Shown here: positions 48,229 through 56,479 of the stretch, piece after piece
Numbering within the stretch: the first letter of the stretch is position 1
Layout: each line of letters starts with the position of its first letter
Source: a virus
Strand: one strand, 5' to 3'
IMG/VR virus record: IMGVR_UViG_3300049617_000207
Span: 1-64,000 of that record
Length of the DNA: 64,000 bases
The notes under the pieces: generated by a model
The model's database searches: none
The model's input: the letters and a program-made list of their open reading frames with translations, nothing else
Told to the model about the DNA's origin: nothing
Translations under genes and position numbers: made by a program

Positions 48229-48548
48229 TACGCGAAGACCTCGTCGCGCTCGGCGCGCTCGAAGTCCAGGAGCGCCGTATCGTGCGCGGCCTCGGCTTCG
48301 GCGGCCTCCGCCGCGTCGGCGGCGCACCGCGCGATGTGGTCGAGGCGGCGCTGCCCGAGCTTCCCGGCGAGTGCCTCCGCGATGCTCACGTTGTGCGCGT
48401 ATGCGGTCCCGCTCTTGCGGCGAGCGGTGACGTTGGCGCTGCCGCTCTTGAGGATGCGCACGTGGGCGTCGGAGGCGACGGTGCCGCCGAAGTGCTCCGC
48501 CCACAGGCGGGCCACGGCGCGGAATTGGTCGGGAGTTGGTGTTTCCAT
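48228..48548 (-). CDS. hypothetical helical protein
   Basis: 106 residues. The N-terminal part TPDQFRAVARLWAEHFGGTV is compact, then RLDHIARCAADAAEAAEAEA is a long helix. Its ATG lies only six bases after the promoter -10, so the mRNA is probably leaderless. Confidence 0.6.
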   Translation of the reverse strand: METPTPDQFRAVARLWAEHFGGTVASDAHVRILKSGSANVTARRKSGTAYAHNVSIAEALAGKLGQRRLDHIARCAADAAEAAEAEAAHDTALLDFERAERDEVFA

Positions 48549-48554
48549 GCGCCT

Positions 48555-48583
48555 ATCGTACGCCCTGCGCGCTGGAAAGTCAA
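48555..48583 (-). promoter_or_regulatory. sigma-70 promoter giving a leaderless mRNA
   Basis: TTGACT, 17-base spacer TTCCAGCGCGCAGGGCG, TACGAT, then AGGCGC and ATG. GGGGCACC seven bases upstream of the -35. With a start site about 7 bases past the -10, transcription begins at or next to the ATG. Confidence 0.85.
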
Positions 48584-48599
48584 TGCCGGAGGTGCCCCG

Positions 48600-49136
48600 T
48601 TACGTCACTCCGGCCTCGTCGTAGAGCGCGTCGATGTCGAGCGTGAAGTCGACGGAGTGTAAATGCACGAGCCCGGCGATTCGGTCGACATCGTAGGCAA
48701 AGTCGCCGGTCTCCGTGCGACGGTGCAGCCGCACCCACCGGCGCGTGGAGTCTACCACGAGATATTCCTGGAATTCTGCCATCGCCCGATATTCCGTGAG
48801 CTTCGGGCCGAGGTCGTCGCCCCGGTTCGGACTCATGATTTCGCACACGAGCTTACGCGGCTTGCCGTCGCAGATGACCATGAGGTCGGGGCTGCGCTCG
48901 GGGAATCGGCCGTGCTTGCCGGTACGCAGGCGCCCGGCGAGCCGCACCTTGCAGCCCGACGGCCGGAGGTGCGGGTTGAGCATCTCTAGCAGCCGCCCGG
49001 CGAGGTCTTGGTGCGCATCGCTCGGGATGCCCATATCGACGACCTGGCCGTCCACGTACTCGAAGCGGCCTTCGTGGCTCTCGGCGTACGCGAGAAATTC
49101 CTCGTAGGTAAGGGGCTTGGGCGTGGGCTCGTTCAT
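48600..49136 (-). CDS. Uma2/DUF820-type PD-(D/E)XK nuclease-like protein
   Basis: 178 residues from ATG 49136. Family landmarks: LTYEEFLAYAESHEGRFEYVDGQ, then the SPDLMVICDG segment (Asp) and KLVCEIMSPNRGDDLGPKLTEYRA (Glu...Lys), ending with YLVVDS. The fold is the restriction-endonuclease type; many members are uncharacterised. In a phage it could attack host DNA or other mobile elements. Confidence 0.8.
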   Translation of the reverse strand: MNEPTPKPLTYEEFLAYAESHEGRFEYVDGQVVDMGIPSDAHQDLAGRLLEMLNPHLRPSGCKVRLAGRLRTGKHGRFPERSPDLMVICDGKPRKLVCEIMSPNRGDDLGPKLTEYRAMAEFQEYLVVDSTRRWVRLHRRTETGDFAYDVDRIAGLVHLHSVDFTLDIDALYDEAGVT

Positions 49137-49390
49137 GCGCCGAGCTTCCCGGCGTAGCAACGCGCGCCTTTGTGCGCCCGGCGAAAGGCGAGCCGCGCGG
49201 CCATCGTCGCCTCGCGCGAAACGTGCCAGGAGATGACCCGCGAGGTCGCGTTCACCGGGTTGCCGGTGCTGCTGTAGCAACGGTGCCACGCGCTCACGCC
49301 GCCCGCCTCGGCGCTCGTGGTAAGCAGCGCCCAGGACTTGCCGGACACGCGCGGAGCGCACACGCCGCAGGTGCTCGTCGCGACGGTCAT
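49133..49390 (-). CDS. hypothetical small protein
   Basis: 85 residues from ATG 49390. MTVATSTCGVCAPRVSGKSW contains a CxxC pair; the remainder is basic and Trp/His-containing. Overlaps at both ends. No family was recognised. Confidence 0.55.
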   Translation of the reverse strand: MTVATSTCGVCAPRVSGKSWALLTTSAEAGGVSAWHRCYSSTGNPVNATSRVISWHVSREATMAARLAFRRAHKGARCYAGKLGA

Positions 49391-49569
49391 GTCGCGTCGT
49401 CGTCCGCAGTCCGGTTCCACGAGACGAGCGGGCGGCGCCCACCGTCGTCGTCGCCGCCGTAGTAGGCGGTGTGGCGGCCGGGGTGGCCTTGCGGCTTCTC
49501 GCATGGGGCGCCCGCCTTGTGCCAGGCGGCGCAGGTCTCGGAATCGGCCGTCTCGGTCGAAGTAGTCAT
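49387..49569 (-). CDS. small Cys/His protein
   Basis: 60 residues from ATG 49569. The segment CAAWHKAGAPCEKPQGHPGR then H is similar in pattern to the short C...C...GHxGxH motif of the 29479 protein, so the two may be distant relatives. Confidence 0.55.
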   Translation of the reverse strand: MTTSTETADSETCAAWHKAGAPCEKPQGHPGRHTAYYGGDDDGGRRPLVSWNRTADDDAT

Positions 49570-49570
49570 G

Positions 49571-49783
49571 TCAGTTGCTTTCTGTCGAGTAGACGACGGT
49601 GCCGGTCTCGTGATCGTAGACGAAGGCCGGGATGTATTCGCTCGCCGTTCCGAAGCCGAGTGACCGGCGCTTGCGAGCCTCGACCTGGGCGCGTCCGAGG
49701 GCGCTGCCGAGGTCGGCATACATCGAGCGGGCGACCTTGATTTCGGGGGCACCGACGAGATTCACGGAGTAGCGTTTGTTCAT
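49571..49783 (-). CDS. hypothetical small protein
   Basis: 70 residues starting MNKRYSVNLVGAPEIKVARS, an alpha/beta fold. The ATG is six bases after the -10 of its promoter (leaderless). No family was recognised. Confidence 0.6.
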   Translation of the reverse strand: MNKRYSVNLVGAPEIKVARSMYADLGSALGRAQVEARKRRSLGFGTASEYIPAFVYDHETGTVVYSTESN

Positions 49784-49789
49784 GCGCCC

Positions 49790-49818
49790 ATGCTACACCC
49801 TGCGCGCTGAAAAGTCAA
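49790..49818 (-). promoter_or_regulatory. sigma-70 promoter giving a leaderless mRNA
   Basis: TTGACT, 17-base spacer TTTCAGCGCGCAGGGTG, TAGCAT, then GGGCGC and ATG. GGGGCACC seven bases upstream of the -35. Nearly identical to the promoter at 48555. Confidence 0.85.
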
Positions 49819-49834
49819 TGCCGGAGGTGCCCCG

Positions 49835-50437
49835 TTACGCCTCGTCGAGCAACGCACCCATCCGTCGGGCCTCCGCAGCGATGAATTGCAGCGCCATCGC
49901 GTCGTCGGAGAAGTCGTCCAAGAAGGCCGTGATCGAGGCTTTCACCTCGTCGCTCACGCCGACCACGATCCCAACGCTTGCGAGCTTGCGGATGAGGTCC
50001 TTGGGCGCGACGTCGGGGAATAGCTCCATCGCCCGCGGCAGGCCGCCTGTCGTGTACCCGAGCGCGAGCTTGACCGCCTGCGCGTTGCTCCACGCCTCGC
50101 GCTGCTTACGCTGCCGCGGCGGATCGGCCGAGCCCGATGGTCCCGGCGGCGGCGGGGGCGTCTCCGGCGGCGGCGCGGCGCGGCCGTTGGTCGACGGTTG
50201 GCGGATCGTGTTTCTCACGGCCTCGGGCTCCTCTCGCGCGGGCGGCGGGGTCTCGGGGGCGTCGCGGCTCTCGACGTCGTCGCCGGGCTCCGGGGGCGCC
50301 CAATACGGCCGCTCCGCCGGAGGCGGCACGCGCTCATCATCCCGCTGCGGCGCCCCGCCCACGATTCCCCGCAGGAAGACGGGCACGGTATCGCCGCGCC
50401 TGGCCAGTTGCAGGCCGGGGATCGGCGTGCTAGACAC
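49835..50437 (-). CDS. hypothetical protein with Pro-rich linker
   Basis: 200 residues from GTG 50437. N-terminal beta part (1-35), disordered Pro/Glu region (35-110), then a helical C-terminal domain (WSNAQAVKLALGYTTGGLPR onward). No family was recognised. Confidence 0.55.
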   Translation of the reverse strand: MSSTPIPGLQLARRGDTVPVFLRGIVGGAPQRDDERVPPPAERPYWAPPEPGDDVESRDAPETPPPAREEPEAVRNTIRQPSTNGRAAPPPETPPPPPGPSGSADPPRQRKQREAWSNAQAVKLALGYTTGGLPRAMELFPDVAPKDLIRKLASVGIVVGVSDEVKASITAFLDDFSDDAMALQFIAAEARRMGALLDEA

Positions 50438-50465
50438 GTGGAGCCCGCTTGCTCATACGGCGTGC

Positions 50466-51035
50466 TTACGGCGTGCGCGCAAATAAGTCCCCCGTTAGCG
50501 GCTTTTGCGCCACCCGGATCGCAGCCAGCGCCCAAGCTCGGGCCACGTCCGCACGCCGTCGCTCCCGATGGCCGTCGCGATAAACCACACGCCGAAGAGG
50601 ACGGTCGCAAACCTGGACCGTCCGCACAACGTCCTGCCCGAGCTTCCTGCGTAGGCGCCGCACGTGGACGTCAACCGTCCGCTCGTCGGCGACGACGTCG
50701 CCCCAAAGCTCGTCCATAAGCTCGTCGCGCGAGAACGCGCGCTCCGGGTTGCGCGCGAGATGCACGAAGAGGGCGTACTCCTTGGGCTTCAGCGCCACCC
50801 GCACGTGCCCGAAGCGCACCGTGTGCGCCACGGTGTCGACGACGATCCGGCCGACGCGTAGCTCGTCGCTCTGCGCCCGGCGTGCGCTACGCAAGGCGCA
50901 CACGATCCGCGCGACGCCCTCGCGCAAGTCCGGCTCGTCGGGGGGAACGGGATCGTGCCCGTCCATCCCCTCTTCCGCGTAGTAGGCGACGGCCTCGGCC
51001 ATCGCGGGCGTGAGCTTAACAACGACCTCCTTCAC
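50466..51035 (-). CDS. OmpR/PhoB-type winged-helix regulator without receiver domain
   Basis: About 189 residues from GTG 51035 (overlapping the upstream stop). Residues 65-145 are the OmpR/PhoB DNA-binding domain: LRVGRIVVDTVAHTVRFGHV, LKPKEYALFVHLARNPERAF, SRDELMDELWG and VDVHVRRLRRKLG. There is no phosphoacceptor domain; the N-terminal 60 residues are unrelated. After RTV the usual closing wing (GxGYR) is replaced by a long basic tail, so the end may be altered. Probably a phage transcription factor. Confidence 0.75.
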   Translation of the reverse strand: MKEVVVKLTPAMAEAVAYYAEEGMDGHDPVPPDEPDLREGVARIVCALRSARRAQSDELRVGRIVVDTVAHTVRFGHVRVALKPKEYALFVHLARNPERAFSRDELMDELWGDVVADERTVDVHVRRLRRKLGQDVVRTVQVCDRPLRRVVYRDGHRERRRADVARAWALAAIRVAQKPLTGDLFARTP

Positions 51036-51397
51036 GTCGGGACACCGTCGCGACGGATCGGCCAGGGCCGATGCGGCAGGCCCTTCCAGGACGCGGGCGG
51101 CCACGTCGCACGCTCGTCGTCGTAGGCGGCGAAGGCGAGCCGCGGCGGCGGGCCAGGATCGCGCGGCGGATCGGCGTTGACCGCCTCCCATCGCGCCTGC
51201 TGCTCGATGTCGCGCGGATCGTACGAGTCGTGCCAAACCACAAACCCGCAGTCGAGGTGCCGGTAGCGAAAGCAACACCGCAGCCCTTGGCCGTCCCGTC
51301 CGTCCATGTCGACGACGCGGCGCCGGTAGCAGTCGGGGCAGCGCGTGTACGCGGGGCGCGGCCACGGAATCGAGGTCTTCGCGCGCGGCTCGCTCAC
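51032..51397 (-). CDS. zinc-containing hypothetical protein
   Basis: 121 residues from GTG 51397. CPDCYRRRVVDMDGRDGQGL then CCFRYRHLDCGF looks like a zinc ribbon with a four-Cys core (about 20-52). The rest is Pro/Trp-rich. Confidence 0.55.
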   Translation of the reverse strand: MSEPRAKTSIPWPRPAYTRCPDCYRRRVVDMDGRDGQGLRCCFRYRHLDCGFVVWHDSYDPRDIEQQARWEAVNADPPRDPGPPPRLAFAAYDDERATWPPASWKGLPHRPWPIRRDGVPT

Positions 51398-51744
51398 CCG
51401 CGCGGCTCCATGCTCTCTTCGACCTTCTCGTTGAACCAGGCAAGCGCCACGCGCGCGGCAGCCAAGAGGGCGCCGTCGCCGTCGTTGGGGGCGTCGCCGC
51501 TCTGCGTGTAGCTCCCGAGGTCGGCGCGCCACGAAATGATCCGCGGGTTGTGGCGCTGCACCCACACCTCAATGCCGATGTCGCCGACCTCGATGTTGGT
51601 CGCGAGGAGGGCGCCGGGCCGGGCGAACCATTCGAGCTTGCAGGCGCACGAGCAGCCGAAGTAGCGGCCGTGGTTGCACATCGACTCGTGGAAGTCGAGG
51701 TCGGCCACGGGCACGAGGGTCATGGGCGCGGTCGGCGCGGTCAT
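51394..51744 (-). CDS. hypothetical protein
   Basis: 116 residues from ATG 51744. CNHGRYFGCSCACKLEW gives a Cys cluster near 25-41, followed by a beta-rich region (IEVGDIGIEVWVQRH) and a helix. No family was recognised. Confidence 0.55.
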   Translation of the reverse strand: MTAPTAPMTLVPVADLDFHESMCNHGRYFGCSCACKLEWFARPGALLATNIEVGDIGIEVWVQRHNPRIISWRADLGSYTQSGDAPNDGDGALLAAARVALAWFNEKVEESMEPRG

Positions 51745-52154
51745 GCCGACACCGTGCGGCCCAGGCGCGCGGCGGCGGTGGCAGCCTGCTTGCGGAAGTG
51801 CTCGCGATGTTGGGCGGCGTGACGGTCGGCGTCTTCGCGTGTCGGGCACGGCGAGTTTGCTTGCACGCCGTTGATCGAGACGAAGAAGACGGTGCCGCAA
51901 TCGTACCAGGGGACTTCGACGACCATGACCGAGCGAAAGAAGCGCCCGAGCATGAGGTCGACGCAGTCCGCGCACACGTACTTCGCGGGCACGTCGCGCA
52001 GAGTCTCCGACGCCCATCCGTCGGCGTTGCCGCTCTCGCCGCAGAGCGGCAGGCGGATGCGGTCGCTCGGCACGGTGAGGTGGCGGGTCGGGCTGCTCCG
52101 GCGGTTCGTCTTGAGGGTCTCGGTCATCGGGTCGATGCCGTCGATTTTTGCCAT
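51741..52154 (-). CDS. zinc-binding hypothetical protein
   Basis: 137 residues from ATG 52154, with AAAGGA upstream; ATG 52178 is the alternative. One CVDCVD-like CADCVD pair, an earlier LCGES and a late HREHFRK helix. No family was recognised. Confidence 0.55.
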   Translation of the reverse strand: MAKIDGIDPMTETLKTNRRSSPTRHLTVPSDRIRLPLCGESGNADGWASETLRDVPAKYVCADCVDLMLGRFFRSVMVVEVPWYDCGTVFFVSINGVQANSPCPTREDADRHAAQHREHFRKQAATAAARLGRTVSA

Positions 52155-52204
52155 GTGGGTCGTGTCCTTTGGGCGCATCTCGCGCCCGGTGTCGGGGTGC
52201 CTTC

Positions 52205-52233
52205 ATGCTACGCTTTGCGCGCTGGAAAGTCAA
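52205..52233 (-). promoter_or_regulatory. sigma-70 promoter, GGTGCCCC/TTCCAGCGCGC family
   Basis: TTGACT, 17-base spacer TTCCAGCGCGCAAAGCG, TAGCAT. GGTGCCCC seven bases upstream of the -35. The leader is about 45 bases before ATG 52154. Confidence 0.85.
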
Positions 52234-52284
52234 GCGCATCGGGGCACCTCTCCGTCACTCGTCGCATACGAGGGCACGAGGGGA

Positions 52285-52316
52285 AAAGAAGAAGAGGCGA
52301 TGGTGAGTCGCCTCTT
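52285..52316 (-). terminator. minus-strand terminator
   Basis: GAAGAGGCGA and TCGCCTCTTC form a perfect 10-bp stem, followed in the minus direction by TTCTTTTCC. It ends the short unit 52526-52346. Confidence 0.75.
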
Positions 52317-52345
52317 CGGGGGTGGGATCGGGCCGCCTGGCCCGG

Positions 52346-52499
52346 TTAGAAGACGTCGGTGTCGAGCGCCCGGCGCGCGTCCGCGTAGGCCGCGAACGCG
52401 ACCTCGGCGCCGCGCGCCTCGCGGCAGAATCGCTCGCCGCTCTTGGGATCGTAGGCGTGGCCGCAAGCCGGGAAGGTCGGGCACTCGTACGCGTACCAT
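52346..52499 (-). other. coding-like frame without a normal start codon
   Basis: In the minus direction a frame reads WYAYECPTFPACGHAYDPKS and ends with DTDVF and TAA. It looks like a small Cys/His zinc protein, but it has no ATG, GTG or TTG between the TGA inside the promoter and the frame. The only nearby ATG (52500) is in a different frame with Arg-rich content. Either an unusual start, a frame change, or a decayed gene. Confidence 0.4.
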
Positions 52500-52522
52500 G
52501 ATACGCCCTGCGCGCTGGAAAG

Positions 52523-52526
<4 letters not shown>
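52498..52526 (-). promoter_or_regulatory. sigma-70 promoter, TTCCAGCGCGC family
   Basis: TTGACT, 17-base spacer TTCCAGCGCGCAGGGCG, TATCAT. AGTGCCCC lies six bases upstream. It drives the short unit that ends at the 52285 terminator. Confidence 0.8.
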
Positions 52527-53236
<710 letters not shown>

Positions 53237-53240
<4 letters not shown>

Positions 53241-53452
53241 GGCGCCCGCTTGAGGTAGTCGAAGACGCCTTGCCGGGCGAGGTCGCTGTAGCGTTGCGTG
53301 CCGAACATCGGCCGCCCGCACGCCGAGCACGCGTACCATCCGACGTGCTCCGGCGCCCCCGGCCGCAGGAGCGTGAAGCCAAGCGGCGCCTCATCGACAC
53401 GCGCCACCGGCAGCACGTGGCGCCCGAAGAGACAACGCACGGCCTGCAGCAC
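53237..53452 (-). CDS. hypothetical small zinc protein
   Basis: 71 residues. CSACGRPMFGTQRYSDLARQ supplies a CxxC pair; an upstream Cys and His (CLFGRHV) may complete the site. The TGA overlaps the GTG of the broken deoxyribosyltransferase gene. Confidence 0.55.
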
Positions 53453-53715
53453 TACGGGTCCTCCTCGCTGCGGAACGCGCGGTCGGCGCCGTCCTCATCG
53501 TCGGGGTCGACGGGCTCGATCCCGTAGCCGACGATAGTGCCGCGCGTGGCGTGCTGCGGGATCATCCGCTTGAGCTTGGCCTCGGCCTCCGTGAACGGCA
53601 TCTCCGTCGAGAGCACCGCTGCAACGCGGACCTGCGCGCCTTGGAGGTCGTCGCCGCGGCCGAGATAGACGACGAAGAGCCGGTAGAGGTGCGTCGTCTC
53701 GTCGGGCGCGCTCAC
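53452..53715 (-). CDS. hypothetical protein
   Basis: 87 residues from GTG 53715, which overlaps the stop of the displaced gene end (53712). The sequence is acidic, alpha/beta, ending in DRAFRSEEDP. No family was recognised. Confidence 0.55.
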   Translation of the reverse strand: MSAPDETTHLYRLFVVYLGRGDDLQGAQVRVAAVLSTEMPFTEAEAKLKRMIPQHATRGTIVGYGIEPVDPDDEDGADRAFRSEEDP

Positions 53716-53801
53716 TTACGCACCGGCCGCGGCGCGCCTGGCGCATAGCCCCCGGCGAGCACCTCGCGCAGTTGCGCGATAGCCGTGGCGCCCGTGATGT
53801 G
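53712..53801 (-). pseudogene. displaced 3' end, homologous to the end of the 55070 gene
   Basis: The frame HITGATAIAQLREVLAGGYA then PGAPRPVRK and TGA matches the C-terminus of the 55070 gene (HISGSVAISQLRDVLSGGYA, PGAPRPRR) at about 20 of 28 positions, with many synonymous differences. It begins about 20 bases after the TnpB stop, has no start of its own, and is coupled to the 53452 gene. It looks like the original 3' end of the target gene, cut off by the TnpB element. Confidence 0.7.
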
Positions 53802-55069
53802 CTTTCGATGTGTGCGTCCTTTAGGCAGCATTTTCACGCCTCCCGAGCCGGGTGCCCCCCGGCGATAACTCACTTAAAAGCGCCAACTGCGCTCGCCCTA
53901 GGATATTCCGCGCGGCGTTCACGTCGGCGTGGTCGCGATGACCACACGCTACGCAAACGAACCGCACGCCATCCCGATTCTCCGGCGCGACGTGCGCGCA
54001 CTCGGCGCACGTCCGCGACGTATTCCTTGGATTCACGCTAACGACTACGCGAGCGGCACATGCTGCCTTCTCGCGGATTAACGTGACCAATGTTCCCCAT
54101 GCAACATCCCCGATGCTACGATTAAGGCTCGACTTCGCCGCGACGTTCGTGCCCGGCTTCTCGACTGTACCTCTCGCCGACCGCATCATGTTTCGCACGG
54201 TGAGAGCTTCGACCGCGATGCCGTCATACGCGTTCACGATCCGGCGCGAAAGTTTATGCAGCGCGTCACGTCGTGCGTTCGCCTCGCGCTCCCGAGCCCG
54301 CGCCAATCGTCCTACCGCCGCCGCCCGCGCCGGGTCCTTCCAATTCACACAACGGCCCAGGCTGTCCGTTGCGGTACGCTTGGCGACAACGCGCGAGGCG
54401 ACCGCCACGCGCTCCGCTCGCTTGGCGAGATGACGCGGATTCGTGACAAGTTCCCCGTCCGAAGTGGCGGCCAACACGGTCACGCCAACGTCAAGTCCGA
54501 CGACGGCGCCGGTGCGCGGGAGCGGCTCAACCTCGCGGTTGCACTCGAATATCGCGTGCCAACGCCCATTCTTCTCGACCACGAAGGCACGACCGAACGC
54601 GGGAATGGGCCGCCCCTTCCGCATGGTGATCGTGCCAACGCCGGGGACTCGCACTTTCGTCTGCGCCGCGTTGAATTGGAAGTAGCGGTCGCCGTGCGAA
54701 ACCTCGATTTGATTCCAGCGTGAGGCTGCACGATAGCGCGGGAACCCACGCCCCTTGCCTTCCTTAACCCGGCGGAAGAACGCCGCGAAGGCGAGGTCGA
54801 GCCGGTGGAGAACCGCGTCCTGGCACTCCCGATGAATCGCCTTTACGCCAGGATCGTCGGCCCGTAACGCGGTCAACTCTGCAGACTGCATCTTTACGGA
54901 CACCGTAACGCGGCGCATCCGGTACGCGTCTTTTCGCTCTTGCAGCGCCGCGTTGTAAAGATTCCTAGTGGCGTGCAGGACGTGCCAAAGTCTTCGCTCC
55001 TGTGAAGCGGACGGGTATAAGCGAACCTTGTGCATCCAGCGCATATTCTCTACCACTAAGTATAACACA
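53802..55069 (-). mobile_element. IS605-type TnpB cassette (no TnpA)
   Basis: This is the segment between two homologous gene ends. It holds a full TnpB gene and little else. The 3' end of tnpB contains a GCCGGG...CCCGGC hairpin near 53860 (region of the guide-RNA scaffold in this family). The exact left and right ends were not found; the boundaries given are the limits of flanking homology. Confidence 0.65.
53821..55044 (-). CDS. tnpB: TnpB RNA-guided nuclease
   Basis: About 407 residues from ATG 55044 (an inner ATG at 55035 is possible). The three RuvC acidic residues are present: VVGLDVGVTV (Asp), YDGIAVEAL (Glu) and HADVNAARNI (Asp). The zinc ribbon CAECAH...CVACGH is intact. TnpB uses an RNA derived from its own right end to cut matching DNA next to a transposon-adjacent motif. 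No tnpA is present, so spread would rely on homing-type repair or a transposase elsewhere. Confidence 0.9.
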   Translation of the reverse strand: MRWMHKVRLYPSASQERRLWHVLHATRNLYNAALQERKDAYRMRRVTVSVKMQSAELTALRADDPGVKAIHRECQDAVLHRLDLAFAAFFRRVKEGKGRGFPRYRAASRWNQIEVSHGDRYFQFNAAQTKVRVPGVGTITMRKGRPIPAFGRAFVVEKNGRWHAIFECNREVEPLPRTGAVVGLDVGVTVLAATSDGELVTNPRHLAKRAERVAVASRVVAKRTATDSLGRCVNWKDPARAAAVGRLARAREREANARRDALHKLSRRIVNAYDGIAVEALTVRNMMRSARGTVEKPGTNVAAKSSLNRSIGDVAWGTLVTLIREKAACAARVVVSVNPRNTSRTCAECAHVAPENRDGVRFVCVACGHRDHADVNAARNILGRAQLALLSELSPGGTRLGRRENAA

Positions 55070-55354
55070 CTAGCGTCGCGGGCGGGGGGCGCCAGGTGCG
55101 TAGCCGCCCGACAGGACATCTCGTAACTGCGAGATGGCGACCGAGCCGGAAATGTGCTCGGGCATCCGCTGCCAATGCGTCACGAGGAGCTTCGCCTGCT
55201 CGACGATCCGCGCGTCGGCCTGCGAGAAGAGCATCGTGTCGAGCCCGGCGAGGATCGCCCCGCGAAGCTCCGGCTGCTGAATCCGCTCCGCGACCGTGCG
55301 CGCCGTAGCAATCGCCTGCTGCGCCGGGGTCGGCTCGACCGTCATCTTACTCAT
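55070..55354 (-). CDS. hypothetical protein, target gene of the TnpB cassette
   Basis: 94 residues. Helical: TPAQQAIATARTVAERIQQP, LLVTHWQRMPEHISGSVAIS. It ends PGAPRPRR. A second, diverged copy of its last 28 residues lies beyond the TnpB cassette (53712-53801). The function is unknown. The ATG lies in the divergent region with ssb. Confidence 0.6.
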   Translation of the reverse strand: MSKMTVEPTPAQQAIATARTVAERIQQPELRGAILAGLDTMLFSQADARIVEQAKLLVTHWQRMPEHISGSVAISQLRDVLSGGYAPGAPRPRR

Positions 55355-55410
55355 GGGCGCCGCTTCGCGTCTCGCGTACGCCGTCCCTACGGCCAGGGCA
55401 CCCCGTTACG

Positions 55411-55439
55411 TTGTTTTTCGCGCGACGGCGTGGTATGCT
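55411..55439 (+). promoter_or_regulatory. sigma-70 promoter for ssb
   Basis: TTGTTT, 17-base spacer starting TTCGCGCGACGG, TATGCT. AGGGCACCCC lies just upstream. Same spacer theme (TTCGCGCG) as the other promoters. Confidence 0.75.
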
Positions 55440-55465
55440 AGAGGCCACCAAGGAGGGCAAGTCTG

Positions 55466-55897
55466 TTGCCTAGTTTCAACCACATAACGCTCGTGGGCAA
55501 TCTCACGCGCGACCCCGAGATTCGCTACGTCGACGGCGGCGGCAAAGCCGTTACCAAGTTTTCGCTTGCCATAAATCGCAAGACCAAGGGCGCCGACGAA
55601 ACCATGTTTATCGACATCGTCGCATGGGATCGCCTGGGCGAAGTCTGCAATCAGTATCTCAAGAAGGGCGACCCCGCGCTCATCTCTGGACGCCTCGCCA
55701 TTCGCAAGTACGACGACAAGGATGGCAATAAACGCACGGCCGTCGAGGTCGTCGCAAGCGACATGCAGATGCTCGGAACCAAACGCGATGCCGCGGCACC
55801 GGCACCGGCACGTAGCGGCGCAGGCGGCGGATACGCACCGGCGAGCGGCGGCCGCACGGAAGAGGAAGAGGATGCTTTCGACGACATTCCCTTCTAG
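55466..55897 (+). CDS. ssb: single-stranded DNA-binding protein
   Basis: 143 residues starting with TTG 55466 behind AAGGAGG. OB-fold hallmarks: ITLVGNLTRDPEIRYVDGG (8-26), KFSLAINRK, FIDIVAWDRLGEVC, ISGRLAIRKYDDKDGNKR, VVASDMQML. Gly-rich linker, then the acidic tip DAFDDIPF that recruits partner proteins. It coats ssDNA during phage replication and recombination. Confidence 0.97.
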   Translation: MPSFNHITLVGNLTRDPEIRYVDGGGKAVTKFSLAINRKTKGADETMFIDIVAWDRLGEVCNQYLKKGDPALISGRLAIRKYDDKDGNKRTAVEVVASDMQMLGTKRDAAAPAPARSGAGGGYAPASGGRTEEEEDAFDDIPF

Positions 55898-55928
55898 CGC
55901 GCTGAAAAGCCCAAGGAGGGGCGCACCG

Positions 55929-56444
55929 ATGCAACCGCTAACCGAAAACCCTATGCCGACCAAAGTGCGCGTGAGCGCCGAACCGAAGTTTACCCAATGG
56001 TTATGGTTCCAGCGAGACCGCTCGGACTCCGTGGGCCGCGTCGCACGCTTTGCGTTCGCCGACGTCGGCCCCGGCGGGCGCGAGCGCCCCTGCTGGCCGC
56101 ACGCCTCCAAGACCGTCGGGCACTTCGTCATGCACCTGCGCACCGAGCACCCGAAGGACCCCGACGCGCCGACCGAGATAGTCGTGCGCGACGCGTTCTC
56201 GGAGTTTCGCGAGTTCCTCGCCTCGGGCGGGAAGGTCCCCTTGCGACACGGCGGCGTCCGCGCGACCGTCGCCAACGTCAACCGGCACCGCGGGTACGTG
56301 CTCCCCGGCGATACCATCGAAAAGATCAAAGAGCTTGCCGAGCACGGCGACGTGAAGCAAGGCAAGCTTCTTGAGCGGCTCGTGGCCGCCGAGCACCGGC
56401 GGGTCTTCGGCAAGCCGAAACCAAGCGAGGCCGTGCCGTCTTGA
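55929..56444 (+). CDS. YozE-like (SAM-like) domain protein
   Basis: 171 residues from ATG 55929 with AAGGAGG. Residues 15-70 (FTQWLWFQRDRSDSVGRVAR...FVMHLRTEHP) fit the YozE_SAM-like helical domain. The C-terminal half contains DTIEKIKELAEHGDVKQGKL and is unassigned. It follows ssb, so replication-linked expression is likely. Confidence 0.6.
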   Translation: MQPLTENPMPTKVRVSAEPKFTQWLWFQRDRSDSVGRVARFAFADVGPGGRERPCWPHASKTVGHFVMHLRTEHPKDPDAPTEIVVRDAFSEFREFLASGGKVPLRHGGVRATVANVNRHRGYVLPGDTIEKIKELAEHGDVKQGKLLERLVAAEHRRVFGKPKPSEAVPS

Positions 56445-56469
56445 CCTTTTCTGCGCGCTAAAGTAGTAT
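56441..56469 (+). promoter_or_regulatory. sigma-70 promoter for the RHH-like gene
   Basis: TTGACC, 17-base spacer TTTTCTGCGCGCTAAAG, TAGTAT. It overlaps the stop of the upstream gene and lies ten bases before ATG 56480, leaving almost no leader. Confidence 0.8.
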
Positions 56470-56479
56470 GAAGGATATT

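Noticed and set aside
55890-55915. Another copy of the TTCCAGCGCGC promoter behind ssb (GCGCGCTGAAAAG)
   Set aside because: It lacks a matching -35/-10 pair with correct spacing and would read antisense into ssb. Probably chance or a decayed copy.
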